Shown here: in pieces, positions 1 to 7,163 of the stretch
Layout of the letters: each line of letters opens with the position of its first letter
How positions within the stretch are numbered: position 1 is the stretch's first letter
DNA from: Planctellipticum sp942493135
GTDB lineage: Bacteria > Planctomycetota > Planctomycetia > Planctomycetales > Planctomycetaceae
NCBI GenBank assembly: GCA_942493135.1
Contig: OW818684.1
Location: 496,001 to 560,000 of the forward strand
Direction: 5' to 3'
DNA: 64,000 nucleotides
Position numbers and translations under genes: made by a program
Notes under the pieces: model-generated
Databases searched by the model: none
Told to the model about the DNA's origin: nothing
The model's input: only the letters and a program-made list of their open reading frames with translations

Positions 1-1
1 G

Positions 2-559
2 AAGCTTCCCGAACCGCGTGGAGGGCATGGAGCCGGCTTGTCGCTCGTCGTCGCGTCCGATCAGCGGGACTGGGCCAGTCTGCAGCGCGTGCACGTTGCT
101 GGTGAAGGTCATGCCGTCGTCGCGCACCTTGCATCGTGGTCATCGTCTGCTCAGAAACATGCTCATAGCACAACCCGATCTTCGATCGCTGCGATTCGCG
201 GACGGTTGAGAGTGCAGCGTCTCGGTTCCCAGCTTGTGTTTTCGCAAGCGCCCGAGGACGGCGAATTTGTCGAGCTTCGACGTTCGGACTTCCACGATGG
301 TCCCGTCAGCGGAATTCGCTTGACGGCGCAAAACGGAGAAGTTCCTGCAGTCGTGGAAGGTCTGTGGACAGCGCTGAAGGTCGCTGCCGATCATTCGGAG
401 ATTCAACTGAGATCGGCGAACGACGCTCCGCCTCAGCTGATTCCGCGTTCCGCGTGGTGGTGGACAGCCTGGTTGGCGACACCGCTCATGGTGTTGCTCA
501 TCGCGCGGCTGGTGCGTGCGTCTTCGCGTCCTGGCCAGGAAGGCGTTGCGCGACAGTAG
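2..559 (+). CDS. C-terminal part of a membrane-anchored protein of unknown function
   Basis: The frame is open from base 2, so the start lies outside the window; 185 residues are visible. The visible part looks like a beta-rich extracellular domain: regular alternation of hydrophobic and polar residues, with phrases such as GPVSGIRLTAQNG. Close to the C-terminus is one strongly hydrophobic segment (WWWTAWLATPLMVLLIARLV) followed by a short basic tail, which suggests a tail-anchored or type I membrane protein. I do not recognise the family; planctomycete DUF1583-like proteins are one possibility, but I cannot support it. It ends 70 bp before the DUF1559 gene on the same strand. Confidence 0.5.
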   Translation, partial: KLPEPRGGHGAGLSLVVASDQRDWASLQRVHVAGEGHAVVAHLASWSSSAQKHAHSTTRSSIAAIRGRLRVQRLGSQLVFSQAPEDGEFVELRRSDFHDGPVSGIRLTAQNGEVPAVVEGLWTALKVAADHSEIQLRSANDAPPQLIPRSAWWWTAWLATPLMVLLIARLVRASSRPGQEGVARQ

Positions 560-629
560 GCGGACGGGGGCGGGCCGAGACTCGATTGTGTAGAATACGT
601 CAATATCGACGAAAACAGGGCGACGAATC

Positions 630-1631
630 ATGCGTCATGATCCTCCGCGCGCATTTACGCTGATCGAGCTGCTCGTCGTCCTCGCCGTGATCGGACTACT
701 GATCGCACTCTTGCTGCCGGCGGTGCAGTCGGTGCGAGAAGCGGCCAGGCGGAACAGTTGTCGCAGCAACATGCGACAAATCGGATTGGCGCTCCACAAT
801 TACGAGTCCAGTCATCGCGTATTCCCGTTTGGAGTTGGTGCGGACTGCGACACCACCGTTGCTACGCTCACGGCGGAATGCAGTCGTCGCTATTCCGCCC
901 AGAGCCAACTGTTGCCCTGCCTGGACGCCGACAACGTCTATCGTCAGATTGACTTTCGCGTGCAGCCGTTCTATCCGGATACAACTGGCAATCCACGCAT
1001 GGTGACGGGAAGCGGCCCCAACGAAAACGCGGCCCAACAGATAATTCCCGTCTTCATTTGCCCGAGCGACATCAATCGCCTGCAGCGTCCGTGGGGAACG
1101 ATCAACTATCGAGCTTGCGCCGGCAGCAGCTGGTCGGGCCGGGGGGGCAACGGATTGTTCTCGCAGAATTCCGCCGTGAAACCGGGCGACATTACCGACG
1201 GCGCGTCGAATACCGCAGCGTTCTCCGAGCGGATCAGGGGCGATGACGACGACGGCGCTGTCGATCTGGATTCCGATCTGTTCGGCCTTGCGGCCCCTTG
1301 GACACAGGAAACGCTGAAGTCCTGGTGTCAACTCCTCACTCCCGCCGAAGCGGCGACGCTGAATGTCCAGGACTCGAATGGCGGGATGTCGTGGTTGGAG
1401 GGGAACATGAACTGGACCCGCTACAACCACGTGTTGCCTCCGTTCGAGAGCAGTTGCAAGGGTGACCTGACTTGGAACGGCGTGATCATGACTGCGAACA
1501 GCCGTCATGGCCGCGTCGTAAATGTGCTGATGGCCGATGGGGCCGTGCGCACCATCGGTGAAAACATCGATAACGTGGTCTGGTCGGCGCTGGGTTCGAT
1601 GAATGGCGGCGAAACGGTTGAGATCCCGTAG
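630..1631 (+). CDS. DUF1559 prepilin-like protein (type II pseudopilin N-terminus)
   Basis: This 333-residue protein starts with a short basic leader and the prepilin cleavage/methylation motif AFTLIELLVVLAVIGLLIAL (residues 8-27). A region typical of the planctomycete DUF1559 family follows (CRSNMRQIGLALHNYESSH, residues 44-62). Near the C-terminus is the family signature H-x9-DG (HGRVVNVLMADG). Planctomycetes carry dozens to hundreds of such paralogues. They are presumed to be processed by prepilin peptidase and displayed at the cell surface, but their role is unknown. This is the strongest taxonomic marker in the window. Length fits the family and the start is the only ATG before the leader. 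It probably belongs to the host-like backbone rather than to the plasmid functions that follow. Confidence 0.93.
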   Translation: MRHDPPRAFTLIELLVVLAVIGLLIALLLPAVQSVREAARRNSCRSNMRQIGLALHNYESSHRVFPFGVGADCDTTVATLTAECSRRYSAQSQLLPCLDADNVYRQIDFRVQPFYPDTTGNPRMVTGSGPNENAAQQIIPVFICPSDINRLQRPWGTINYRACAGSSWSGRGGNGLFSQNSAVKPGDITDGASNTAAFSERIRGDDDDGAVDLDSDLFGLAAPWTQETLKSWCQLLTPAEAATLNVQDSNGGMSWLEGNMNWTRYNHVLPPFESSCKGDLTWNGVIMTANSRHGRVVNVLMADGAVRTIGENIDNVVWSALGSMNGGETVEIP

Positions 1632-1689
1632 AATGAATAGGCAGTGCACGGCATTGTGGAAGCTAGTACTCGATGGCATCTCCCGTCTT

Positions 1690-1887
1690 AGTTCGACTTT
1701 GGCCCTTCCGAATCGGCCGACCATTCCTGGAAGACAGAACGCACTCCCTGCGGTATCCTGCCCATCGGAGCTTCCTTGCTCGGGGGGATTCAATGCTTGT
1801 ACACACCGCGAATCTACCCGCAAGGAGGCTCTTTGTGCTTCAGCAGTTTCCATGATTCGGCCGATTCGGAAGGGCCAAAGTCGAACT
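1690..1887. mobile_element. MITE-like element with 31-bp perfect terminal inverted repeats
   Basis: Bases 1690-1720 and 1857-1887 are perfect inverted copies of each other (31 bp, core GTTCGACTTTGGCCCTTCCG). They enclose 136 bp with no convincing gene. TTA occurs at 1688-1690 and again at 1887-1889, which could be a 3-bp target duplication. A small non-autonomous element is the simplest reading; the alternatives are a recombination site or a large cruciform. It lies exactly between the DUF1559 gene and the plasmid origin. Confidence 0.6.
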
Positions 1888-1920
1888 TAGAGTGTTTAAT
1901 TCTTGTGTTTAGAAGTGAGT

Positions 1921-2137
1921 TACGCTGTGGACAACCTGCGGCAACGTGCTGATTTCTCAACGGAATCCAATTCGGCCAGTGTGTGAACCCTCGAAACTCC
2001 GTGTGTAAACCATCGAAGAACGGTGTGTAAACCATCGAAGCGTCTTGCGGGTGGGTGAAGTATCGAAATGGCACAACCGGTGTGTGAACCGTCGAAAGTC
2101 CTTGACAAGGTGGGTGAACTATCGAAGTATCGGCTCC
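1921..2137 (+). other. candidate replication origin (oriV) with DnaA box and iterons
   Basis: Directly upstream of the replication initiator lies a near-consensus DnaA box, TGTGGACAA at 1926-1934 (complement TTGTCCACA). It is followed by six iterons. A DnaA box, iterons and an adjacent initiator gene are the standard layout of iteron-controlled plasmid origins. No clear AT-rich melting region was seen in the same stretch, so the exact opening site is uncertain. Confidence 0.75.
1979..2126 (+). repeat. six iterons, consensus GTGKGTRAACNNTCGAA
   Basis: Six 17-bp direct repeats start at 1979, 2001, 2023, 2051, 2080 and 2110. Copies 2 and 3 are identical (GTGTGTAAACCATCGAA); copies 4 and 6 share GTGGGTGAA. 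Start-to-start spacing is 22, 22, 28, 29 and 30 bp. That is about two turns of helix for the first three copies and just under three turns for the last three, so the initiator may bind in two phased groups. The repeats end 12 bp before the repA ATG, so RepA binding would also repress its own gene. Confidence 0.85.
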
Positions 2138-3187
2138 ATGCTCCTGGACGCCCCCAAAGAACGCCTGCCTCTCCTGCCCGAACGTCATCCGACGCCGGAT
2201 TTCTTCGTCTGCGACGTGATGGACGCCGCCCCGAAGGGAGACATGGCGTCGATGGAACACCCGATCTTCTCGCTGTCGACGAAGCCCGATCATCGCGTCC
2301 GCCGGTATGAACACGGCTCGAACTACGTGGAGATCAAGCCCTCGTCCGACGGCCTGGCCACGGTCCACGACCGGGATATTCTCATTTACTGCATCAGCCA
2401 GCTCATGGCGGCCTTGAATGCTGGCCAACCCGTCTCATCCGTGCTGCGGTTCAAGGCGCATGACCTGCTGAAGGCCACCAATCGGATGACGAACGGCCAG
2501 GGCTACGAAGCTCTTAAAGCGGCCCTGGAACGACTCTCCGGGACACGAATCAGCACCAACATCACGACGGGCGGACAAGAAGTCTTCGAGACGTTCGGAA
2601 TCATCGAGAGAGCGAAGATCGTCCGGGAGACGCGGGACGGCCGGATGCAGGAGGTCGAGGTCAAGCTCTCGGACTGGGTGTTCAACGCGATCCGGCACCA
2701 AGAAGTCCTGACGCTGCATCGGGACTATTTCCGACTGCGGAAACCGCTGGAACGGCGGATCTACGAAATCGCCCGCAAGCACTGCGGCAAGAAGTTGGAA
2801 TGGAAGATCTCGCTGGCACTGCTGCAGAAGAAATGCGGCTCCGCCTCGACGGAGAAGGAATTCCGCCGGTTGGTGACGAAGATCGTGGACGAAGATCAGC
2901 GATTCCAGCACATGCCGGACTACTCGGTGACGTTGGAATCGGGTGACATGGTCCTGTTTCGCAGCCGCGGTAGCGTGCCCACGTCGGTTCAGGCGTTGCA
3001 GCACATCACCGTCGGCAACTTGAATCCCGAGACGTACAACGACGTGCGGACCGTGGCTCCGGGCTGGGACGTGTATTACCTGGAACGGGAATGGCGAGAC
3101 TGGATCACGGAAGCGCCACGCGACGCCGACGCCGCGTTCATCGGTTTCTGCCGGAAATGGTACGAACGCCGCGGACCGCCGGGTTGA
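2138..3187 (+). CDS. repA: plasmid replication initiator protein (RepA / RPA family)
   Basis: A 349-residue protein of the replication initiator protein A family. The signature runs from RHPTPDFFVCDVMDAAPKGD through MASMEHPIFSLSTKPD, DRDILIYCISQLMAALNAG, LERLSGTRISTNITTGG and RDYFRLRKPLERRIYEIARK. These are winged-helix initiators that bind iterons and open the origin together with DnaA. I chose the ATG at 2138 because a longer in-frame TTG start at 2045 would place translation inside the iterons. The iterons immediately upstream support both the function and autorepression. The partition genes that follow run on the opposite strand and converge on this gene, with a gap of only 21 bp. Confidence 0.92.
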   Translation: MLLDAPKERLPLLPERHPTPDFFVCDVMDAAPKGDMASMEHPIFSLSTKPDHRVRRYEHGSNYVEIKPSSDGLATVHDRDILIYCISQLMAALNAGQPVSSVLRFKAHDLLKATNRMTNGQGYEALKAALERLSGTRISTNITTGGQEVFETFGIIERAKIVRETRDGRMQEVEVKLSDWVFNAIRHQEVLTLHRDYFRLRKPLERRIYEIARKHCGKKLEWKISLALLQKKCGSASTEKEFRRLVTKIVDEDQRFQHMPDYSVTLESGDMVLFRSRGSVPTSVQALQHITVGNLNPETYNDVRTVAPGWDVYYLEREWRDWITEAPRDADAAFIGFCRKWYERRGPPG

Positions 3188-3208
3188 CCACTCAATCCGC
3201 CCGATCGA

Positions 3209-3523
3209 TCAGGGGACGTAGCCGTGCGACTTCAGCCACGGCTCGATGGCCTCTTCCAGAATATCCTGGAGCGTGTTCGGTGCGGTGCCGCTGAGTTGGC
3301 GCTCCAGCGAGGCCCGCTTGAGGGCGGCTGCCAGGTCGGCCCGAATCCGCGTACTGATCGGCGCGCGGGATTGAACCGTCGTCGCAGTCGGTAGCGGAAC
3401 ACTGCGTGGGGGTTCCTCAATCGGGGCTGGCGACTTCGCCTGGAACACGAATTCCTTCTCGACCTGTGGATCGAGAGCAGGTGTTGATTTCAGGCCCTCG
3501 ATCAGTGAGCGGCGTTCGTTCAT
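3209..3523 (-). CDS. small ribbon-helix-helix-like partition partner (ParG-like)
   Basis: A 104-residue protein with a flexible, proline-rich N-terminal half and a C-terminal segment that reads like a ribbon-helix-helix fold: a strand (ISTRIRADL) followed by two helices (AALKRASLERQ, TLQDILEEAIEPWLKSHG). Its ATG overlaps the parA stop codon (ATGA), so the two are translationally coupled. Small RHH proteins placed just after a short ParA are the centromere-binding partners of type Ib partition systems (ParF/ParG). The N-terminal tail would then be the ParA-stimulating arm. The family assignment is inferred from fold-like pattern and position, not from a strict motif. Confidence 0.65.
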   Translation of the reverse strand: MNERRSLIEGLKSTPALDPQVEKEFVFQAKSPAPIEEPPRSVPLPTATTVQSRAPISTRIRADLAAALKRASLERQLSGTAPNTLQDILEEAIEPWLKSHGYVP

Positions 3524-4221
3524 GGCCGCCCCCCTGCCCTGTGCGTGGCCGCACCGCGCTTCACGCCGACCGTCTTGATCATGCGGCGTCGACAGGCATC
3601 CGGGAGGATCTCGTGGAAGAGTTGATCCACCTCGGCCGCTGCCTCACGGGCGCGGGCTCCCAGGCCACCTACGACCGCTCCCTGGCCGGGGGCGTCCGCA
3701 TAGATCTGCCGCAGGATCATGGCCGTGTGTGCCAGCGGCAAATCCAAGGCGGCCGCGGCGTCTTTCATGTCCTGGGTCAGGCGATAATTGCGCCCGACCA
3801 TCGACAGGACGATCACGGCCCTGGGAACGCCCGCCCGGATGTCCTGGGCCTGTCGAAGGACTTCGGTCGCCTTGGCGAGCGCCCGCACTTCCAGCATCGA
3901 CGCCTTGCACGGCACGATCGCCAGATCGGCCCGCAGCAACAGCGCCCGACTGGTTTCGGTCTGGCTGCCTGGTCCGTCGGCCACCACGAAATCGGCGTCC
4001 ACCGCCAAGAGCGGCAGTTCGTTGAGAATCACATCGGGGTTGTCGAGACGGACGGCTTTGATGGCCGGTACCGCCTCGCGAATCCACTCCGATGACGATT
4101 GTTGGGTATCACAATCGGCCAGCGTCACCCGGTGCCCCTGCTCGTGGAGCCAGGCGGCGAGGTGAACGGCCAGAGTCGACTTTCCGACTCCCCCTTTGGA
4201 ATTGGCAATGGCGATGATCAT
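3520..4221 (-). CDS. parA: ParA-type partition ATPase (short, type Ib)
   Basis: A 233-residue deviant-Walker ATPase. The N-terminus MIIAIANSKGGVGKSTLAVH carries the KGGVGKST motif, followed by the A' motif (VTLADCDTQQSS) and FVVADGPGS. It has no N-terminal DNA-binding domain, which places it with the short ParF-like type Ib ATPases. The start at 4221 was chosen because the ATPase fold begins immediately there; the longer frame would run into the repeat field upstream. It drives ATP-dependent segregation of the plasmid together with the small coupled downstream protein, with the upstream repeats as the likely centromere. Confidence 0.9.
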   Translation of the reverse strand: MIIAIANSKGGVGKSTLAVHLAAWLHEQGHRVTLADCDTQQSSSEWIREAVPAIKAVRLDNPDVILNELPLLAVDADFVVADGPGSQTETSRALLLRADLAIVPCKASMLEVRALAKATEVLRQAQDIRAGVPRAVIVLSMVGRNYRLTQDMKDAAAALDLPLAHTAMILRQIYADAPGQGAVVGGLGARAREAAAEVDQLFHEILPDACRRRMIKTVGVKRGAATHRAGGRP

Positions 4222-4229
4222 GAGCCGAC

Positions 4230-4560
4230 CGTAGCGCAAAGCCAGCCAGCTGGCAAGCAGTATTTCCAGCCGGCTGACAGTCCGTCTGGCGAGCTGGCTG
4301 ACTGGCAATCAGGCCATCCTGACGTCCGGCTTGCTGTCCATCCGGATGGCCGGCAGGCCGGACAGTCTGCCGTCATGCCGTCCTACATTCTGGCAGGAAT
4401 GCCTGCGGGCAAGCTGTCCTGCAATCTTGCCTGTGAGCTTGCTGGCAAGCTGGTTGCGTTGCCGTGTGGACGGCTGACTTGATGGCAATCTGACATGCCA
4501 GCCAGATGGCCAGACAGCCTGCTGGCCAGCCTGCTCGCCGCTCGGCTGGATGGCCGTTTC
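4230..4560. repeat. degenerate short-repeat field upstream of parA, candidate centromere (parS/parH)
   Basis: About 330 bp are filled with near-identical short words, CTGGCAAGCTGG, CTGGCGAGCTGGCTGACTGG, GCCAGCCAG, CTGCTGGCCAGCCTGC and the like, in both orientations at intervals of roughly one helical turn. In any frame the translation is a low-complexity string, so this is not a gene. In type Ib systems the centromere lies upstream of parA and is made of degenerate tandem boxes, which fits. It would also act as the operator for parA. Confidence 0.65.
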
Positions 4561-4574
4561 ACCGGGAAACTTTT

Positions 4575-4591
4575 CCTACGCACTGCGTAGG
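4575..4591. promoter_or_regulatory. 17-bp perfect palindrome CCTACGCACTGCGTAGG
   Basis: Two perfect 8-bp arms (CCTACGCA / TGCGTAGG) around a single central C lie between the repeat field and the next gene. The symmetry and size suit a dimeric repressor operator, possibly for the divergent parA and 4804 genes. No known operator is claimed. Confidence 0.5.
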
Positions 4592-4803
4592 GGAGATGTC
4601 TGACACACTTTTCGCGCTGCCAGCCCGCACTCAGTCAGGCCGCTGACCCACTTTTCACGCGCTCAAGTTGGCGTCCATTCGGACCTGCTCCGGTGGCTTG
4701 GTCTCCCATTTCGGGACACTGCCGTTAACGGTTTGTTGAGGTTTCGGGCGTAGGTTGTCGGGGCCGGCGGAGGCCGGTCACCGCAACATGCAGGGAGGAG
4801 CAT

Positions 4804-5301
4804 ATGCCCAAGAAACGCACCAAGGCCGCCGCTGCGTCGGAACCGACGACGGCGGATACCATCGAGTCAATCGCGGCCGATCTCGACCACGCCGTCGGCA
4901 CGGAGGCCGACGCACCCACCACGGCGACGGCCCCCACGCCACCGGAACCGCCCGCGGCCCATCCGCCGGTGGAGAACTTCGCCATTCCCGAGTCCGCGGA
5001 CGCGGGGTCACCCGCAAGCGGCGAGGGGCGGCGATTTCGGAGCTGGGTCGTCGATGACGAACACGGCTACAGTCGGCTGACTGACGATCAGCACCAGCGG
5101 CTGGTGCTGCAGTTCGCCGAGAAACCGTCCGAGGACGTGCTGACGGCCCTCAAGGGAGCCGGCTTCCACTATCAGCCGGAATACGGCGGCCTCAAGAATG
5201 CCTGGGTCCGCCGGAACGACTATACCGGCCGGCTGGAGGTTGAGGTCATCGAGCGCCTGCTCCGCGCCCAGTCGCCGGCCATCGAGTCGCCGGAGCGTTA
5301 G
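4804..5301 (+). CDS. plasmid-type hypothetical protein with disordered N-terminus
   Basis: A 165-residue protein. The first 75 residues are Ala/Pro/Thr/Glu-rich and probably disordered, after a basic start MPKKRTKAAAA. The folded part follows (RRFRSWVVDDEHGYSRLTDD to residue 155), with alternating hydrophobic residues and the phrase AGFHYQPEYGGLKNAWVRRN. A strong Shine-Dalgarno (GGAGGAG, 4 bp before the ATG) fixes the start. Its stop overlaps the stop of the convergent small gene on the other strand. I do not recognise the family; its place between partition and mobilisation genes suggests a backbone plasmid protein. Confidence 0.7.
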   Translation: MPKKRTKAAAASEPTTADTIESIAADLDHAVGTEADAPTTATAPTPPEPPAAHPPVENFAIPESADAGSPASGEGRRFRSWVVDDEHGYSRLTDDQHQRLVLQFAEKPSEDVLTALKGAGFHYQPEYGGLKNAWVRRNDYTGRLEVEVIERLLRAQSPAIESPER

Positions 5302-5462
5302 CGGTTCTTCTCCGCCAGGGCTTCCTCGTAGTAGCGGTACGCCAGTCGCCGCGTGGCTTCGACGTCGGGGACGCCACCGCAGGCGACGGCGAGTTCCACG
5401 TACGCCGCAAAGGCGCAGCCGTGGAACACGTCATCCAGCAGTTCTTCAGTCTCGGGACTCAT
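5298..5462 (-). CDS. 54-residue acidic protein coupled to the DNA methyltransferase
   Basis: This small gene reads MSPETEELLDDVFHGCAFAA, then a short helical segment ending in RRLAYRYYEEALAEKNR. Its ATG overlaps the stop codon of the upstream methyltransferase (ATGA), and codon use follows the GC-rich third-position pattern of its neighbours. The length is below common ORF cut-offs. It looks like a compact all-helical protein. It could be an accessory or specificity partner of the methyltransferase, but that is only inferred from the coupling. Confidence 0.65.
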   Translation of the reverse strand: MSPETEELLDDVFHGCAFAAYVELAVACGGVPDVEATRRLAYRYYEEALAEKNR

Positions 5463-6226
5463 CCGCGGCCTCCGGGTCGCTCGAAGATGGTGCAGACATC
5501 ATGCAGGCCGGGGATGAAGGACGAGCGATAGACTTTCCGCGAACTGCTCGCGCCGTGACTGAACCGGATGATGTCCGTGCAACATTGCTGCAAGCCGGCG
5601 GCGAAGGCCAGGCGTTTGGTGTGGTAGGTGAGGGGCACAAACCCCGCTTCGCGGTCGGAATAGTCGCCCATCAAAATCGCCACCCGGCCGCCGGGCTTGA
5701 GCGCCTGGGCACAGTTGCGGAGGAACTGGCCGTAACGCCGGAGGAATTCTTCGAGCGTCGGGGTGCGGGACAAATCTCGCGGATCGTCGGCATACAGTTT
5801 TTGTCGCCAGTAGGCGGGATGAGCCCAGATGAAGTCGAAGGTTTCGTCCGCTCCGAAGCCCTGCGGATCGCAGGCGTCGAATCCCTCGTGGATGTCGAAC
5901 GACAGACAGGGGATCTGCAGCTCCCGACAGACGTCGGCACAGGTGCCTGAGCCGCTCATCGGATCGTACACCAGCCCTGGCTGGAAGTAGTTCAGCAAGT
6001 CCTTGATCAGGTTGCCGCCGCAGTTGCCGGGATAACTCCGGTTGCCGTAGTCGCCGGCCCGGTGGAAGTGATAGAGGCTCGTCAGGTGCGGGACCGGACT
6101 GGCGTTCCGCGGAGCCAAGGGCAGGCGGGCATAGCCGGGCGGAAGTTTTTCACGCGGAGTCGGAGTTACTTGAGCCGGACGCGTGCTGCGGGCGGCGTAG
6201 AAGGGATTGATTGTCGTGGTGGTCAT
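5459..6226 (-). CDS. orphan site-specific DNA methyltransferase
   Basis: A 255-residue SAM-dependent DNA methyltransferase. The SAM motif FxGxG appears as DPMSGSGT (residues 88-95), preceded by a helix that fits motif X. The catalytic motif IV appears as HPAYW (136-140) instead of the usual DPPYW; beta-class N4-cytosine/N6-adenine enzymes with an altered first residue exist, so activity is likely but not certain. The C-terminal half (ALKPGGRVAILMGD) is typical of the fold. No restriction endonuclease lies next to it, so it is an orphan modification enzyme, of the kind plasmids use to hide from host restriction. A good ribosome site (AAGGA) precedes the ATG. Confidence 0.85.
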   Translation of the reverse strand: MTTTTINPFYAARSTRPAQVTPTPREKLPPGYARLPLAPRNASPVPHLTSLYHFHRAGDYGNRSYPGNCGGNLIKDLLNYFQPGLVYDPMSGSGTCADVCRELQIPCLSFDIHEGFDACDPQGFGADETFDFIWAHPAYWRQKLYADDPRDLSRTPTLEEFLRRYGQFLRNCAQALKPGGRVAILMGDYSDREAGFVPLTYHTKRLAFAAGLQQCCTDIIRFSHGASSSRKVYRSSFIPGLHDVCTIFERPGGRG

Positions 6227-6285
6227 GATGCGATTCCTTTCGTAGTTGAGGGGGGGGCGGGCCGACCGGCCCGCCCCGTGGGGAG

Positions 6286-6498
6286 TTACTCTTTGTGGTC
6301 GGTGGCGACGCGGATCGTGATCCGGCCATCCAGCGGCACGCAGTCGATCTGGACGTTGAAGCCCTGGCCGTCGGCGTGGGCCCAGGCCGCTCCGATGCGG
6401 GTCCAGAAGCCTTTCTGGCCATTGCGGTCACGCACGTGGTACACGAGGTGGCTCGGTGATTTGGAAGTGGTCGTGGTTGTGGTTTCGGTGTTAGACAT
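6286..6498 (-). CDS. 70-residue conserved plasmid protein
   Basis: A threonine-rich N-terminus (residues 1-14) is followed by a compact beta-rich core: HLVYHVRDRNGQKGFWTRIG, then AWAHADGQGFNVQIDCVPL and DGRITIRV. The pattern of an exchanged WTRIG-A-W-HADG-GF segment recurs in small proteins of proteobacterial and planctomycete plasmids, but no function is known to me. A strong ribosome site (AAGGAG) precedes the ATG. It is transcribed in the same direction as, and 59 bp upstream of, the methyltransferase, so the three genes 6286, 5459 and 5298 probably form one operon. Confidence 0.7.
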   Translation of the reverse strand: MSNTETTTTTTSKSPSHLVYHVRDRNGQKGFWTRIGAAWAHADGQGFNVQIDCVPLDGRITIRVATDHKE

Positions 6499-7163
6499 AG
6501 CGACTCTCCTTGGAGTTTGAAGTTGCGGTCCGCGCCCATCGCGGCCCGATGGCAGGTGTCTGAAAGCCGGACCAGTCCGGGGCGACAGCGCACCGGGCCA
6601 GCGGAAAATTGGGGGCGACCTTCAGGGGGAGCCGATTTTCTGCTTGCCCGACCCGGCGACGGCTTTAACGTGCCATCACATAGGGCCGTGTGGGGCGGAC
6701 CGCTCTCGACAAGTTTCCAGGGAGTCGCGGCGACTGACCGAACACGATCACGATGACGAATCACCGATTTCCCGTGGGGTCACCGACTGCCGCCAGAAAA
6801 TCTCCATCCCGAAGACCGTGGGCGACTTCCGGCGGGGGCTTGATCGTCTCCGACGGCATGCGCGGGGCGAATGAACGGCAACCGCGTCGATCCAGTGCGG
6901 CAATGACTCCCCACGGGGCGGCCGGACCGCCGCCTGGTGCCTTCGAATTGGTACGCCAGAAGATCTCGCTGCGGGACAGTTGGCGGACTGCAGACCACGG
7001 AGAAGCGTTCGCCGGCCGGACTTGATCCGAATCGCCGTCCATAGCCGCGTTTTCGACCCTTTGAAGGTTCCCGAGACCGACGTTTGCGGGTGTCCCAGCG
7101 TGGAACGACGAAGACGGACGTTCGTTAAGCCATTGGCAATCACTGCTCGCCTAAAATGCCGCC
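6499..7163. other. 665-bp gene-free stretch upstream of the relaxase; likely promoters and candidate oriT
   Basis: No frame here has protein-like composition; the long frames are Arg/Pro/Ser-rich shadows of GC-rich DNA. The stretch separates the divergent 6286 and relaxase genes, so it must hold both promoters. For MobF elements the transfer origin normally lies just upstream of the relaxase gene. I found no convincing long inverted repeat with a nick-like sequence, so the oriT assignment is positional only. Confidence 0.35.

Noticed and set aside
4099..4482. A 127-codon plus-strand frame through the repeat field upstream of parA
   Set aside because: The translation mirrors the short DNA repeats (ELAGK, AGKLS and the like) and overlaps the parA start on the other strand, so it reflects repeats rather than a protein.
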